Shown: piece by piece, positions 35,869 to 47,640 of the stretch | How positions within the stretch are numbered: position 1 is the stretch's first letter | Layout of the letters: each line of letters begins with the position of its first letter | Source: Evernia prunastri | Taxonomy: Eukaryota > Ascomycota > Lecanoromycetes > Lecanorales > Parmeliaceae | Direction of reading: 5' to 3' | DNA: 64,000 bases | Assembly: GCA_003184365.1 (NCBI GenBank) | Contig: NKYR01000019.1 | Location: 248,001-312,000, forward strand | Position numbers and translations under genes: made by a program | The notes under the pieces: model-generated | The model's database searches: none | Told to the model about the DNA's origin: nothing | What the model saw: the letters and a program-made list of their open reading frames with translations, nothing else

Positions 35869-38213
35869 ATGCAAGACGCTGTGCTTAATGATGAAACAAG
35901 TATCCACCGAGGAACGAAGAGGAAAGCCGAAGCATCCAGTCAGGCTTCCCAGGCTCCAAAGAGGATCAAGGTAGCATGTCCCAAGTAAAGCAAATGCTGA
36001 GCCACAGCTGATACGCTCGCTCAGGCTCTTGATCAAGATGTCGTCAACAAGATCGCAGCCGGCGAAATAATTGTCGCCCCAGTTCATGCACTGAAGGAAT
36101 TAATTGAAAATGCAGTGGATGCTGGCTCCACGTCTCTCGAGATTGTCGCCAAGGACGGAGGGTTGAAGTTGCTCCAAATCACCGACAACGGCCACGGTAT
36201 CAACGTCAGTCGCTATGCCATAAAGGGTCTGACCGCCATGACTCTTGCTAATCCATTCATAGAAAGATGACTTACCTATCCTTTGCGAGAGGTTCACCAC
36301 GTCGAAGCTCAAGACCTTTGAGGATCTAACTTCGATCGGCACCTATGGCTTTAGGGGAGAGGCCTTGGCTAGCATCAGCCATATTGCTCATCTCACAATC
36401 ACCACGAAAACCGCAGATTCAAGCTGTGCTTGGCGTGCTCACTATGCTGACGGACGACTTACACCTGCAAAGCCTGGTCAAAGCGCAGAGCCGAAGCCCA
36501 CTGCCGGTCGAGGTGGTACGCAAATTACGGTAGGTGGGTGTCAATACTTTCCCGCGATCAATTCTTATGACATGACAGGTCGAAGACCTCTTTTACAACA
36601 TGGCCTCTCGTCGTAAAGCTTTCCGCTCTCCTAGTGAGGAATACGCCAAGATTCTAGAAGTTGTAGGTCGTTATGCCGTACATTGCACAGGAGTCGCATT
36701 TTCCTGCAAGAAGCATGGAGAATCTGCTATGGGCATATCCACGCCGTCGAACGCCAGCACCGTTGATAGTATTCGCCAAATCCACGGAGGTGCTGTTGCC
36801 AACGAGCTGATCGATTTTCAAGTTAGTGAAGAAAAATGGGGCTTCAAGGCTTCTGGCTGGACGAGTAATGCCAACTACCATGTCAAAAAGACAACGTTTC
36901 TTCTCTTCATCAATCATCGCTCTGTGGAATCCTCCGCAATCAAAAAGGCTATAGAGCAGACTTACTCGGCCTATCTGCCAAAAGGTGGCCACCCGTTCGT
37001 CTATCTCAGCCTGGACATCGATCCTCAGCGAGTCGACGTCAATGTACATCCTACCAAGCGAGAAGTCAATTTTCTCAATGAAGAAGAAATTATCGAAAGT
37101 GTTTGCACGGAGATCTCGACCAAGTTGTCACAGGTCGACACCAGCAGAACATTCACGACTCAGTCCCTCCTCCCCAGCGCCAAAACACCGGTCCCAACTC
37201 TCTCCAAAACCCGAGCAGATACCCCAAAGTCTTCCCAGAAATTACCAGCCGCTACTCCGGCCAAGCCATGGGAGTACCAACTTGTCCGCACCGACCCGCA
37301 GCTCCGCAAAATAACCTCCATGCTCCCACCGTCGACGAACAATGCGTCCACACCTGCTCCCCCATCGACGACCTACCTCACTTCACCCAAAGAACCAATC
37401 GATTACAACTACAAAACGATCAAGCGCCTCCGAGCATCAGTCCGTGACTCCATGCACGCGGCACTGACAGCCACCTTCGCGTCCCACACGTACGTCGGCA
37501 TCGTGGATCTCAACCGTCGAATAGTCGCCATCCAAGGCGGCGTCAAGCTCTACCTCGTCGACTACGGCATGGTCTCGAACGAATTCTTCTACCAGCTGGG
37601 CCTCACCGACTTCGGGAACTTCGGCGCCATCAGATTCGAAACCCCGCTCGACATCCGATCCCTCATCGCCATCGGCGTCCGGCACGAACAGGCCCTCGGC
37701 AACCCCGAAGACGCCGACGTGCCCTGGGCCCAGGTCCCGGACCTGGTCGCGAATCAGCTCGTCGCCAGCCGCGAGATGCTGCTGCAGTACTTCAACCTCG
37801 ACGTCTCCCCCGCCGGGGACATCGCCGGCCTCCCGCTCCTGCTCAGGGGCTACTGCCCGAGCCTGGCCAAGCTCCCGCGCTTCCTGATGCGCCTGGGGCC
37901 CTGCGTCAACTGGGTCGACGAGGAAGCCTGCTTCCACACCTTCCTGCGCGAGCTGGCGGGCTTCTACGCGCCGGAGCAGCTGCCCATGGGTGACGGCACC
38001 CGGACAGGGGGAGAAGGAGGAGGAGGAGGAGCGGACGATGATGCGGAGCTGAAGGCCGAACTGGAAGTAAGGAGGGAAGAGATGGGTCGGGTGCTGGAGC
38101 ACGTGCTGTTCCCGGCTTTCAGGGCGAGGTTGATCGCCACGAAGGGGTTGCTCAAGGGTGTGGTCGAGGTGGCGAACCTCAAGGGGCTCTATAGGGTGTT
38201 TGAACGGTGTTGA
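35869..38213 (+). CDS. mlh1: DNA mismatch repair protein Mlh1
   Basis: This MutL homolog pairs with Pms1 or Mlh3 in mismatch repair and meiotic crossing over. Four exons (35869-35970, 36025-36204, 36263-36529, 36579-38213) give 727 residues. A basic N-terminal extension (GTKRKAE, PKRIK) looks like a nuclear signal. The GHKL ATPase motifs follow: KELIENAVDAGS with the catalytic Glu, DNGHGI, and GFRGEALASI. DPQRVDVNVHPTKREV marks the end of the transducer domain. A Pro/Thr/Ser-rich linker leads to the dimerisation domain, and the protein ends in FERC, the Mlh1 terminus that contributes to the partner's endonuclease site. The 3' half is markedly GC-rich compared with the 5' half. Confidence 0.97.
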
Positions 38214-38532
38214 GAATACTTGATCGTCGTGCTTTGAGAGTTCTGGTGTGTGGTTCATCACGGTGGTTGGAACTTCGTGAGCGGCGTCAAATGTGGAGTG
38301 GAATCAGAGCATGTCATTCGTGATATCGTCATTGCTTAGCATGCATATGTGTACTTAAAGAACGCTATCTATCATCATCGTCGTCACCATCATCAATCTG
38401 CTACCGCGTCCTTCCAATCCGTTCCCGTCGATCTACCATCTCCCCTTGACCCAAGACATGTTACTGATGAAACCCCACCCCTCCCGTCACTCCACTCCGC
38501 ACCACTCCACATCCCTTCCTCCCGCGACAATC
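38214..38532. other. Convergent intergenic spacer
   Basis: A short 3' region between mlh1 and the GNAT gene. It contains a CAT/CGT-rich simple stretch near 38370-38395 and no gene. Confidence 0.6.
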
Positions 38533-39564
38533 TCACTTCCCGGCCCCCCTCTCCTCCTCCTCCTCCTCCTCCTCCTGCTCCGCAAACCCAGAAGTCTTCC
38601 CGACGAGCTGCTGCGCAAGGGGCAACCGGGTCATGATGTCCAACTCAATGGGCTTCTCGCCGCGCACGAGCCGGATCGTCTTGGCCATCCGGAAGCCGAG
38701 CCGGCCATAGAGTTTCAGATTGAGCACGTTGCTGCATTCGAGGTAGCTGATGCGGTTTTCCATGTCGGCCTGGGGGGTTTCGCCTTTGATGTCAATACAA
38801 AGAATTCCTTTCTTTCACGAGAAAAATGATTTCATAGATTGGGTTGGGTTGGGTTGGGAGGTTATTTTACCTGCTTGGTCGTGTACTCGATCAGACTCTT
38901 CGCGTACCCTTTCCCCCTCGACCCCGGTTTCGTGCCAATGTAGACGAGGTACCAGGAATTGGCGTCGTCTCTGCCGAGGACGTTGTGCTTGGTGTCGTGC
39001 AGCAGGGGGAGGAACTCGTCGAAGAAGCGCTTCTTGCCTTCCTTGGAGAGTTTCCAGTTGAGGCCGAACATGCCGCTCCAGAGCATGGTGCAGAAATCGT
39101 CCATGTTCTTGTTCGGGGGCATCCTGTTTTCCTCGACGCTCGTGTTAGTCGCTTGCTCACTGCTTTACACACTGGTTGATGTACGTCTAGTCGATGAAGG
39201 TGAGCAGAGTGCGGTGGAGGAAGACGCACCAAAGAGCCACACAGTCGTAGTTTGGGCCAACGACGGTAGCCAAGCCGCTTATACAGTGCGCATAGGTAAT
39301 GCACTCCATGATGTGGAGATGCAATTTCCATTCATCGTCAGGGGTGAATTTCTTGCGGTCGCCGGTTTTGACAAAGTACATAACAACATCGTCGTCTTTG
39401 AAGGCCTCGGCGAGGCAAAGGGCTGCTTGTTTGTACTCGCTCTTGTGGAGGACGCGGACTTGGTGGTTGACTGCAGAATTGGTAGCTGCACTGTTCGAGC
39501 TGGAGGCTTGTGAGATGCTAGGGAGGGATTCGACCGTGACGGCAGGATCAGATTTCTTCTCCAT
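38533..39564 (-). CDS. GNAT family N-acetyltransferase
   Basis: Three exons (39564-39230, 39123-38871, 38769-38533), with introns of 106 and 101 bp, give 274 residues. The fold is GCN5-related. The N-terminal helix (CLAEAFKDDDVVMYFV) and the central VALWMPPNKNMDD are followed by the acetyl-CoA loop in YLVYIGTKPGSRGKGYAKSL (R/Q-x-x-G-x-G/A pattern RGKGYA), then YLECSNVLNLKLYGRLGF. This is the acetyltransferase type common in fungal genomes; the acceptor is unknown. The C-terminus ends with a run of eight Glu encoded by a CTC microsatellite on the + strand. A (GGGTT)3-GGG repeat lies in intron 2. Confidence 0.88.
38550..38579. repeat. CTC trinucleotide microsatellite
   Basis: A run of CTC units sits inside the last exon of the GNAT gene. 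On the coding (minus) strand it encodes the poly-Glu tail, so length changes would vary the tail without a frameshift. Confidence 0.7.
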
Positions 39565-42500
39565 GGTTTCTAATGGTGGAGCAGCTGTCTCTTTTGATTG
39601 AGATAGCTGGAAGAATTCTAGTGCACTGAGCAGACTGATTCATTCGCCTTACGACGGTCAGCAATGGTACATATTATTAGACTAGTGTTGATACTTCAGG
39701 CTTACCTTTTTCGCAGTCTATAATTTAATGACGATCAATGGGTCTAGTTAAATCACCACTATGTTCTTTGGACAACTGCGTTCTCGACACCGTCTCAAAT
39801 CGAGACGGATAACGCAAGCAGGTGAGTGATTGGCGTATATCAACCGACATCAACGCAGATGTTGAATGCTTTCCCGCTTGAGAAGAGAAGATGTTGTTTG
39901 TGGGATTACAACAATCCGGGAATCGCTCCGAAGGTTGTTTTTCGTTCTTGAGTATGCGAGGTAAGGATGAAGTGATGTTGAAACTAAGCAGTCTATGTGG
40001 AAAGTGAGCAGATATGAGGTTTTCGGGTGCTGCGATGTAGGCCTACTTTTCTTGTAAGTGGAAGTGGAAGAGAATGTCAATGGTGCCGGGAGTGATAGTT
40101 GGCGGTGTTGGAAGAAAAGAAGGGAAAGAAGGAGGCTCGGAGAAGAAAGGATAAGTAAGAGCTGGGGGATTGATTAGAAGGTCTTGTGATGGAATATGAT
40201 GGGAGATGCATCGGACATCGGACTTGGCTGGAAAAGAAAAGGAGCGACCCACCAACCTGTCGGGTTCGAGCCGTTCGCTGCGGGAAGTCTCTACACTTGC
40301 CCATTCTTAGTCTCTGGGACTTCTCGCCCACCGACTCCTGCATATGTCAGACCGGTTTTGATATTGTTTTGCGTTATCCAGCATTATTGGCTGTTGACTG
40401 ATAAGCCCACTCCCATGGTCCATGGAGGATGAAATAAAGATTAACAATTAATTAATTACTTCATTCATTAATGAAGGATATAAAATTATAATTTGCACCA
40501 TCTCGCAGCCTATCTTTACACTCAAAACATTTATTTATTTGGTACATTATTATTCTTGAGGATCTTGTTGTGACAGTCACAGACTGACAGAGTACCGTAC
40601 TTTATCAAATCTAAGGTAAGTAAAAGCCCGTTGGCAAAGTCAATGAAGATCTGCGAGGGGTCGCTTGTACCTGCCATATTTGGTATGGCCGCTCTTTGAC
40701 ATTTCCCGACAATCTTCTTTTCCTTCACATCGGCCGCCCATCCGCTCGAGTTCCCGAGGAAACAACACAAGCGCACTGAGCTTCGTCTCCTGGAAGAATA
40801 CATACGAAATCTATTCTTTACAGCTTCACAATGATGATCTCATACTCGCCGTCTAAGGAGTCCCAGTCGCAGGACTGAACAAAGGCGCTCATAGAGTGCG
40901 TACGAGCCCTATTCACGAGATGGACGACAGGGAGATAGGCATGAATGATTTCACCCAGGAAGGAGTGGGTTCCTGTGTCTCGAGACGGAGTCCTTTTGGT
41001 TGGAAGGTGGTGATACCGAGAGCGTCGTCTGCGTGGATGGTAAGGACAACGGCGAGGAGATGGTGGTGCATCTAATGGCCGAGGTCTTCGCTTGGAGAGG
41101 GTGTCCTTTGGTTCGCGTCGGTTGAGCGTCCACGGCGCACAGCGGCGCACAGACAGCTTACCCTGGGAGTATTGCATATCACAATTAGACTCGTGGTCGA
41201 GGCAGATCTGTAGTTGGAGACGCTCTTGCTTGTTAGCATGAGCAGAGATAGACACGTTTGCTGAGCAATCATCTATAATCTGTTGCCTTCCATTCTATTC
41301 TAGTAGTCCAACTTGGTCCCCATCAGATGATATTTGCAAACACAGATGTGTATTCTGTAAAGGACGGGGTGTCTTCTTCGCCCATGAGACCGTTCACCAA
41401 GATAGCAGAATGAGTAGCCCAGATTTCCCAGACCAAGATACCACCTTCTTTTCCAGTAGTCCATCCGAATTTGACCGTTCTTGCCGTGTATCATCCATGC
41501 CCAGATCAACACTCCGATTCTGTTTACTCCTCTTGTTCGCCTTGTTCACGGAGGCATTCGTCCGCTCGTCCTTCGTGAGGGTACAACTTTGATCGGAACA
41601 CTCCCTTTGCAGTGAGCGCTGGCAACTTTTGTGAATAAGGCACAAAGTATGTCTCATTCTTTCAGAGGAGGAATTTGCACAGGAAGCAAGACTTTACTCG
41701 TCATGAATTTGTCGACTTTCGCTCCCTGCCTCTTTATTCCATTCCTTCCTCATATGTATTTTATCCCTGTCCCAGTGACGAGGCTCGACAACATCGAGGG
41801 CTTATTCGCGTAGTATGAGCATTCCTTTATCGTCGTTCAACAGAAGTTCAATGATAGCAGTGGGGTGTAGAGAGCGGATCGGAGATGATGGACACGATCT
41901 GTTCCTTTCGCAGGGGATGATAGGACGCCTAGATCGAAGAACCTCCTGTCAGCATCTCATAACCAACGAATGGGGTCTACAACAGTCCCCTAGTTCCGAT
42001 TGGGGTCAGATTTTGATGAAGGGCTGAGAGAGGAGTAGTGCGTCCTGTTCTGCCGATCAGAAGTTGAACGGTCATTGCTGGTGCAGTGGATGCTGTCACT
42101 GCGGCCGATAAAATAGGTTTCCATATTTGTATTGACGGAGATCATCGAGTGATTGAAGAGCGGGATCAGTGGCGTTTTCTGGACGAGCGCAGGGGATTGG
42201 TACGGATCTGGAATTAGTTCGTAGTCGGTAGAACACAAGGGGCCGCTGAGTCGTGTACACGGTGGCATTTTTGCTGCACTTTTAGCCGTTCCCTAAGAGA
42301 AAGAGCAATGCAGAAACGGTGTTGCTAATTTAACCCCCAATTCTGGAAAAGTCCAGTGTTCAGGTGGTTTGAGACCACTGCATGCGCACCAGAGACGCCG
42401 TCAACGTCCCCTTACAAGAGGAAGGCAAGTCAATCATAGCATGAAGCTTTCGACGCTGAGGCTTTGGAGCTCGGACGCAATAGCGGCAATATCTACGTCC

Positions 42501-43000
42501 TACGACAGAGGGTTCGAGGGTACGGTGTCCGTACCTTAGAGTGAGGCGGTACTTTAAGGTTGTATCCCGGTATCTTGGCGTAGAGGTTTTAAGTAACGTC
42601 TCCGACTTTACGCCCTGATATATATTTATCTAAGACCTGAGAACCTTGAGGCGGCGGTGGGAACACCCTACGTGGATCGAGCTCTTGTACCCTGTCCCTG
42701 GTCTTCCTACAACCCAGTTATGACCCTTGAGTGATCAAGACACCGATATCAAAAGCTTCGATTTCAATCGAGTCGCTTTCATGAGGTGACTTACTCATAT
42801 CGAGCGCTCCTCTCTTCATCATTTGACGACTAGCTAAGTTGGAAATCTCTCAAAGTTGTCATATCGGCATGATACGAAAAGACCGTTGAATCTTGCATGT
42901 CTCTGATCTCAATTAGGAGCAGCTATATATATTCCTACGCCAACATTTCTTCCCTTCTTGCCATGCCATCGCTCTGGTCTCTGTGGCCGAGTATGGACCA
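39565..43000. other. 3.4 kb gene-poor region
   Basis: No intact gene is recognised between the GNAT gene and the first cluster hydrolase. A strongly AT-rich patch (repeated TTAATTAATTA-type sequence) lies at about 40438-40500. Partial copies of the TACCTTA motif occur near 40610 and 42529. Minus-strand coding-like fragments between 40818 and 42268 are treated separately as a possible decayed gene. Confidence 0.55.
40818..42268 (-). pseudogene. Possible decayed gene, minus strand (weak)
   Basis: Two frames look partly protein-like: 92 codons from the ATG at 42268 (start MPPCTRLSGPLCSTDYELIP), and 145 codons from 41255 to 40818 ending in FVQSCDWDSLDGEYEIIIVKL (given in part: DWDSLDGEYEIIIVKL). 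Between and within them the natural-looking sequence appears to jump frame, for example TVQLLIGRTGRTTPLSALHQ in a second frame near 42075 and TIHADDALGITTFQPKGLRL near 41010. I could not join these into one model with credible splice sites. Either the introns are missed or the gene has lost its frame. I recognise no family. Confidence 0.25.
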
Positions 43001-43860
43001 CTAGATTGCCTTCCCTGCGACCGCCTTCTGCGCAGCCTCGCGAACCTTTTCAACAAGCATCTCGGGCTGACTCAGATGTGGCGAGTGTCCCGAGCTGCAC
43101 TTTTCCACCTGCGACTTGGCGTTCGCTGCGAACATCTCCTGGTACTGAGGGGGTGCAGCCTGATCATTCTCGGTGATGAGGTAGGTGGATGGGATATAGT
43201 GCCAGGCAGCGTGAGTGAGCTTGGTTGTCTGCACTCGATACGATTCTGGAATCAGCCGCGAGGCCCACAGCGCTGCCTCCGCTGGAGGGAGGTCGTTGTA
43301 GAGCTTTTGCGCGCCATCCAGGATATAGAAGCGACCGTCGGGCTATACCTCTATCAGTGCGGGAATTTGGGAGACGAGATACGGAACCGACTTACTCTGA
43401 CGTCGTTGTTGGGGGATTCGCCGAACGCGCTGAGTACTGACTGGCCCACTTCGAGCATGAATGCAGCATAGAAGAAGAGATGGATGACTCCTCCTGGTAG
43501 GCCTTGGGCTTGGCGTTTGACGTAGCTGAGCTCCTCTATTGCTGCTTCACTGCCTACTAGACCGCCATAAGAGTGCATGACCAGCACAACAGTCTTCCCC
43601 TCATATTCGATCTGGCGAGTGAGCTCACTGCGGATTGCTAATGCGTCATCAACAAGTGAGAGCAGTGGGAAGTCTGGATTGTCTGTGTCGCTGCAAGTTG
43701 GGAGCTTGGGATGAATCGTAGGGTATCCTTTAGCCACAAGACCTTGGACTAATTCTTCATAGACTTTGCGGATTTGAAATGAGCCCTGGACAAGTATGAT
43801 AGTGGGCAAGTCTTGTGTTTGAGGTGCCGTAGCAGAGTCGGTTGAGGCTATGGTTGCCAT
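43001..43860 (-). CDS. Alpha/beta hydrolase, cytosolic type (cluster edge)
   Basis: Two exons (43860-43396, 43342-43001), with a 53 bp intron, give 268 residues. The fold is a small single-domain alpha/beta hydrolase. The nucleophile elbow is HSYGG with Ser97. The likely catalytic His is His241 in SGHSPHLSQP, and the acid is probably one of the Asp residues around PDGRFYILDG. No signal peptide is present; I start at MATIAS because the upstream in-frame extension is not protein-like. It resembles the second hydrolase at 59631 (shared GHxPxLSQP ending, HSY elbow, PGG-I-LIF-AF---GQS segment), so they are family members. The substrate could be a terpenoid ester or lactone, an inference from neighbourhood only. 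Its promoter holds a TATA box inside a perfect inverted repeat. Confidence 0.88.
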
Positions 43861-43940
43861 GATGGTGGATGGCAGGTATGAAGCAGTGGAGTGGTTGAGT
43901 ATGTTGAATGACTTATTTGACTGTTCGGTGGAGTAGAGCC

Positions 43941-43970
43941 TAGGCTTCAATATATACCATTTGAAGCCTA
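43941..43970. promoter_or_regulatory. Perfect 10 bp inverted repeat around a TATA-like box
   Basis: TAGGCTTCAA at 43941-43950 and its exact reverse complement TTGAAGCCTA at 43961-43970 flank TATATACCAT. The TATATA element lies about 90 bp upstream of the hydrolase ATG on the minus strand, a normal distance. A dimeric repressor or activator could bind here, or it may form a hairpin in the transcript. No second copy was noticed in the window. Confidence 0.45.
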
Positions 43971-44425
43971 CGCTAAGACCGTGAGTCGTGCATGTGGTGT
44001 GCGCACATACGCCTTCCAACATAGTGGTTGAGTGCTTGAGTGGTGGAGAAGATGGGTGGAGAAGATGATCATGGATTGATCACGAGATAATAACTGATAC
44101 CCTACTGCGAGGAGACCACCGCTTAAGCGCACGAAACATTTTTTTCACGGCCTTTCATCTTCCATAGCCTTGCAGCTTGCAGCCGCGCATCTGCAGTAGT
44201 CATGGTCTCATGAGTGGCTTCACGGCCGATGGTGTGGGACTATAGCTAGTACAATGTACAATGATACCGCGTAGCAGGCTGTGTCGGTAAGATTACAATG
44301 GTCATCTAATTACCTGATAATGAGGCTCTCGGCCAAACATCTATATTTCCAACTGATTTTTCTATGCCCTGCATTGAAATTCTTGCTGCCAGGGTACCTA
44401 TCTACATAGGTCTTTTTGAGCGATA

Positions 44426-45953
44426 ATGGAATTGGATATTCAGCCATCGAGGCAACAACTTCTGAACTCTCTCCGAGGCCGCAAACTGCATGTTCCTGAC
44501 CTACAGGCACTTCTGGACCATTGGCCACAGTATGTGAATCCGGAACTGGAACGTCTTCGAAAAGATGTGGACGAAAGACTCCAAAGGTGCGTGATACATT
44601 TTGGTTCAGTCTTGAAAGGCTTTCAATTGATCCAGCCATCGTGCAGCCTTTTTCCCGAAGGTGAAAGGCTCTGCAAGATGAAAGCGGCAGATGCAGCCCT
44701 ATTCGGTGCCTCATGGTGGCCGTACGCCTCATTCGAAACGCTGAGAATCGCCACTTACCTGTCTATTTGGGTACGCAACCTGTTCCCCCATCACCAAACA
44801 CGTTCTCGTTAAATCTAATAGGAATTTAGCTATTTGCGTGGGATGACGGTAGAATTATCCCGCCACTGAGTTGAATCGTGACCTAATAGAGTTCATTGGG
44901 CAGAAACCGATTCTTCCGAGTTTTCCTCCTTGGTGTCGGATATTGACAGGGCTCAGGCGTTTCGTACAGAGACCATTGATTACACTAAGAGGTGTTTGAC
45001 CGGTAATGAGCTTCTGTTCAATTCTAGGCTGCCTTCAAACCCCATCATCGCAAGTTTTCAACCCATCGGAGACGCCATTTTGAAGTCGTGTACAGCCGGT
45101 GAGAAGTCACTACCATTCCGGGGTTGGAGTATGCTGAACTCATTCATCGAGCAGCGCAGAATGTGGTCTTTTTCAATGAGCTACTGCTCTTTGTTGAGAT
45201 GACGAACGTCGAGCAAGAAGTTCTGATGAGTGAGAAACTGCCAAGCGTGGAAGACTACAGACGGCGGAGAATGGGCTCAAGCGCGGTGGGCATGTGCTTA
45301 GCGATCACAGAGTAGGCTTTCTCTTAGCTCGACTGTTATCATTACTAAGGGGACAAAGATACTGCTTCGGTATGGAGATCCCACCAGATATCATGGCCGA
45401 TAATGATATGAAAGCCGTTTGGGATGAGACGAACGTTATTATATCAACGTACGTGTTCGCGTAAACACGACTATCCAACTTTTGGGAGCGAGCGATCTGA
45501 CACTCTCTGCAGCGTCAACGATGTTCTCTCAATCCGAAAGGAAGTTGTAAGCAATTCCCCTTCTCGTGTATGCGTGAACGGAATCAGCTGACCTTTCTGG
45601 TTTAGATGCAAGGCCAGGTTGATACACTTATCCCGCTCCTATACGTACGGCATGGGACTTTGGAGGCAGCAATGGACAATGCTGTTCAGATTCTGAATGA
45701 ATCTATTGCGGCTTTCGAACTTTCGGAGCGGGCACTCCTCAATCGTCACTCCTACGATACCGATGTGCATCTCAAACTGAAGAAATTCGTCCACGGGTGC
45801 AAATGTGCCTGCACAGCGAATCTGAACTGGAGGTCGGTCGTTCCCATGGGTCTTCCCTTGGCTCCAGCGCTAATTAGGTATTTTAGTCTTATTTCCGGAC
45901 GATACAAGCTCGGGAGTCAGTCCTTGCGTGATGGTGTTGTGGTGACGTTGTGA
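44426..45953 (+). CDS. Class I terpene synthase (sesquiterpene-cyclase type)
   Basis: This metal-dependent cyclase ionises a prenyl diphosphate, most likely farnesyl diphosphate given its size. Nine exons (44426-44586, 44647-44770, 44830-44848, 44904-45098, 45155-45311, 45359-45448, 45513-45546, 45606-45832, 45887-45953) give 357 residues. The aspartate-rich motif is DDETD at residues 100-104. The second metal motif is NDVLSIRKE at 251-259 (N/D-D-x-x-S-x-x-x-E). The diphosphate-sensing RY pair is Arg341-Tyr342 in SGRYKLG. All catalytic motifs are intact. The blocks MKAADAALFGASWWPYASFE and YRRRRMGSSAVGMCLAITEY match fungal cyclases, some of the botrydial-synthase type. The product cannot be read from sequence. 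A TATA-like TATATTT lies about 80 bp upstream. Confidence 0.94.
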
Positions 45954-47640
45954 TTAGCCAACTCCATTGGAAAGTGCCACCGCCAAAAGGCTCCACGAAG
46001 CTATATTTGATCTCATCGCACCCTGGAGGAAAAGGCGTATACACGCATCGATGTCACAGTGGCCCAGACATAATCATAATTGATTTCAGGGTTGACGAGT
46101 AGATCAAATGTCTATCAGGGTCAACCTTCATTCAAGATTGTCACGGAAGCAGCTATCATAAGAGGATTAGTCAAATTTAGCACCCTTAAAACACGTCAGA
46201 TTGTACAAGTTGCGCTGTTCATATTGACTTGAGAGCATCTAAAACATGGCACACCATTTCAAGCAGACTCTAGGCGTGCGAACATGAATCCGAGCAAATC
46301 AAATTACCTCGTAGCTGCTTGAGATATGCTGGCTAAGAGCCAATAGTTACGGTGAAGTTGCCCACAAGTGAAGTGCCTGAAGGCTGACTTTGGTTGAAAG
46401 AAACTTGATTGCCGAATTGCTACTTCCTGCTTACTTGTGGTAACGATCGACAAGTTACTGACACATGGTGACCGGCGATCTTGGGGACGAGGCTATGAAG
46501 CTTGCATATGCACATGCCAGGCCGCGGAAAGTTTGTGTCAGCCTGAGTTTGCCCGGTTGAAATTTCTATGGCAAAAAAAAATGTATGGCCCATACCAAAG
46601 TAAGTGGGGCATTGTCAATGCAAGCCACCACATCAAAGAGGCGAAGTAATCGGGGTGCAGTGGTTGGAATGCTTCTTCAACGAAACGAAGCGTGAAAAAT
46701 ACGCTTTTCTTTAAGGTAGCAGTAAGGTAAGATACCTTAGTATCTCGCCACTATGAAAATTTAGCAGCACGACCTAGGTACCTTACCCTTAACCGTGTTA
46801 CCGTATATCACTAAAGCGGAACTTACTTTACAGTAGACTGGGCATCCACACTCCCTGCCTGCATCAAATTAACCTATGAAAAATGAGATGCTATGTGTCT
46901 AACGATGGTGCGAATGAGCCTGTGGCTCAGTCCCAATGCACTTTATCGTGTAAAAAATATGTATAGCCAGTTGACGTTCGAAAAGACTAGCACCGCATCA
47001 ATCACCATCGTGTTGGGTAGTCAGACAGGGAGTTGTCATTGAGAAGACTACAATAATTTCAACGACAAACATTACTGTTTAAACAAAGGTCAGCATGCGC
47101 CATGCAGACAAGATCATAATAATTTAGCCTTCTTCTGGGCCTCGAAATTTCTCAGGCTCACCAACATTGTCATGTAACCGTTACAGCGAGCATCAATCCC
47201 TACTTTCTTTGATTCTTTTTACGGTCACGTTTATATGATAACAAAGTGGGTTCGTAGATTTGTAGAAGCGATTGCGTGCTTTCACATGATGTTCTATAGA
47301 CCATCTCAAATTAATAGATGCCAATCGGAAATGAAAAGCGAGAAATATGACTCTGACCTTGAGCATGTGAGAAAAGACCCTCCGCATGGGAAATTTTGGC
47401 TGCGGTACGGGGGGGTTTTTTTTGAATCTCTCTTCTGAATGTTGTTGCTGAACTTCCTTACTATGTGATCTTCACCAAAAGACTACGAACGAGATCAATG
47501 CTGGAAGCCGGAAAAAGAATCCTAGGGGAAGGTCTGTGGCGGATGTCTTTAAGATCATATTGGACGTCGGGAGAAGAATCTGCTTAGTCAAGCTATGATT
47601 TATTTCCAACAATCACCTATCCAGACCCTTCAATCACCGC
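45954..47640. other. 1.7 kb intergenic region in cluster
   Basis: No gene is supported. Partial TACCTTA/TAAGGTA motif copies crowd at about 46712-46790, including CTAGGTACCTTACC. It should contain the methyltransferase promoter at its right end. Confidence 0.6.

Noticed and set aside
37437..38261. 274-codon frame antisense to mlh1
   Set aside because: Same cause: GC-rich coding sequence on the sense strand. The translation has no family features.
38841..38858. (GGGTT)3-GGG as an internal telomere-like repeat
   Set aside because: It has only three and a half units, the unit differs from the TTAGGG type, and it lies in an intron of the GNAT gene.
40259..40275. GGGTTCGAGCC, resembling a tRNA B-box
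   Set aside because: No cloverleaf could be drawn with the upstream 60 bases on either strand.
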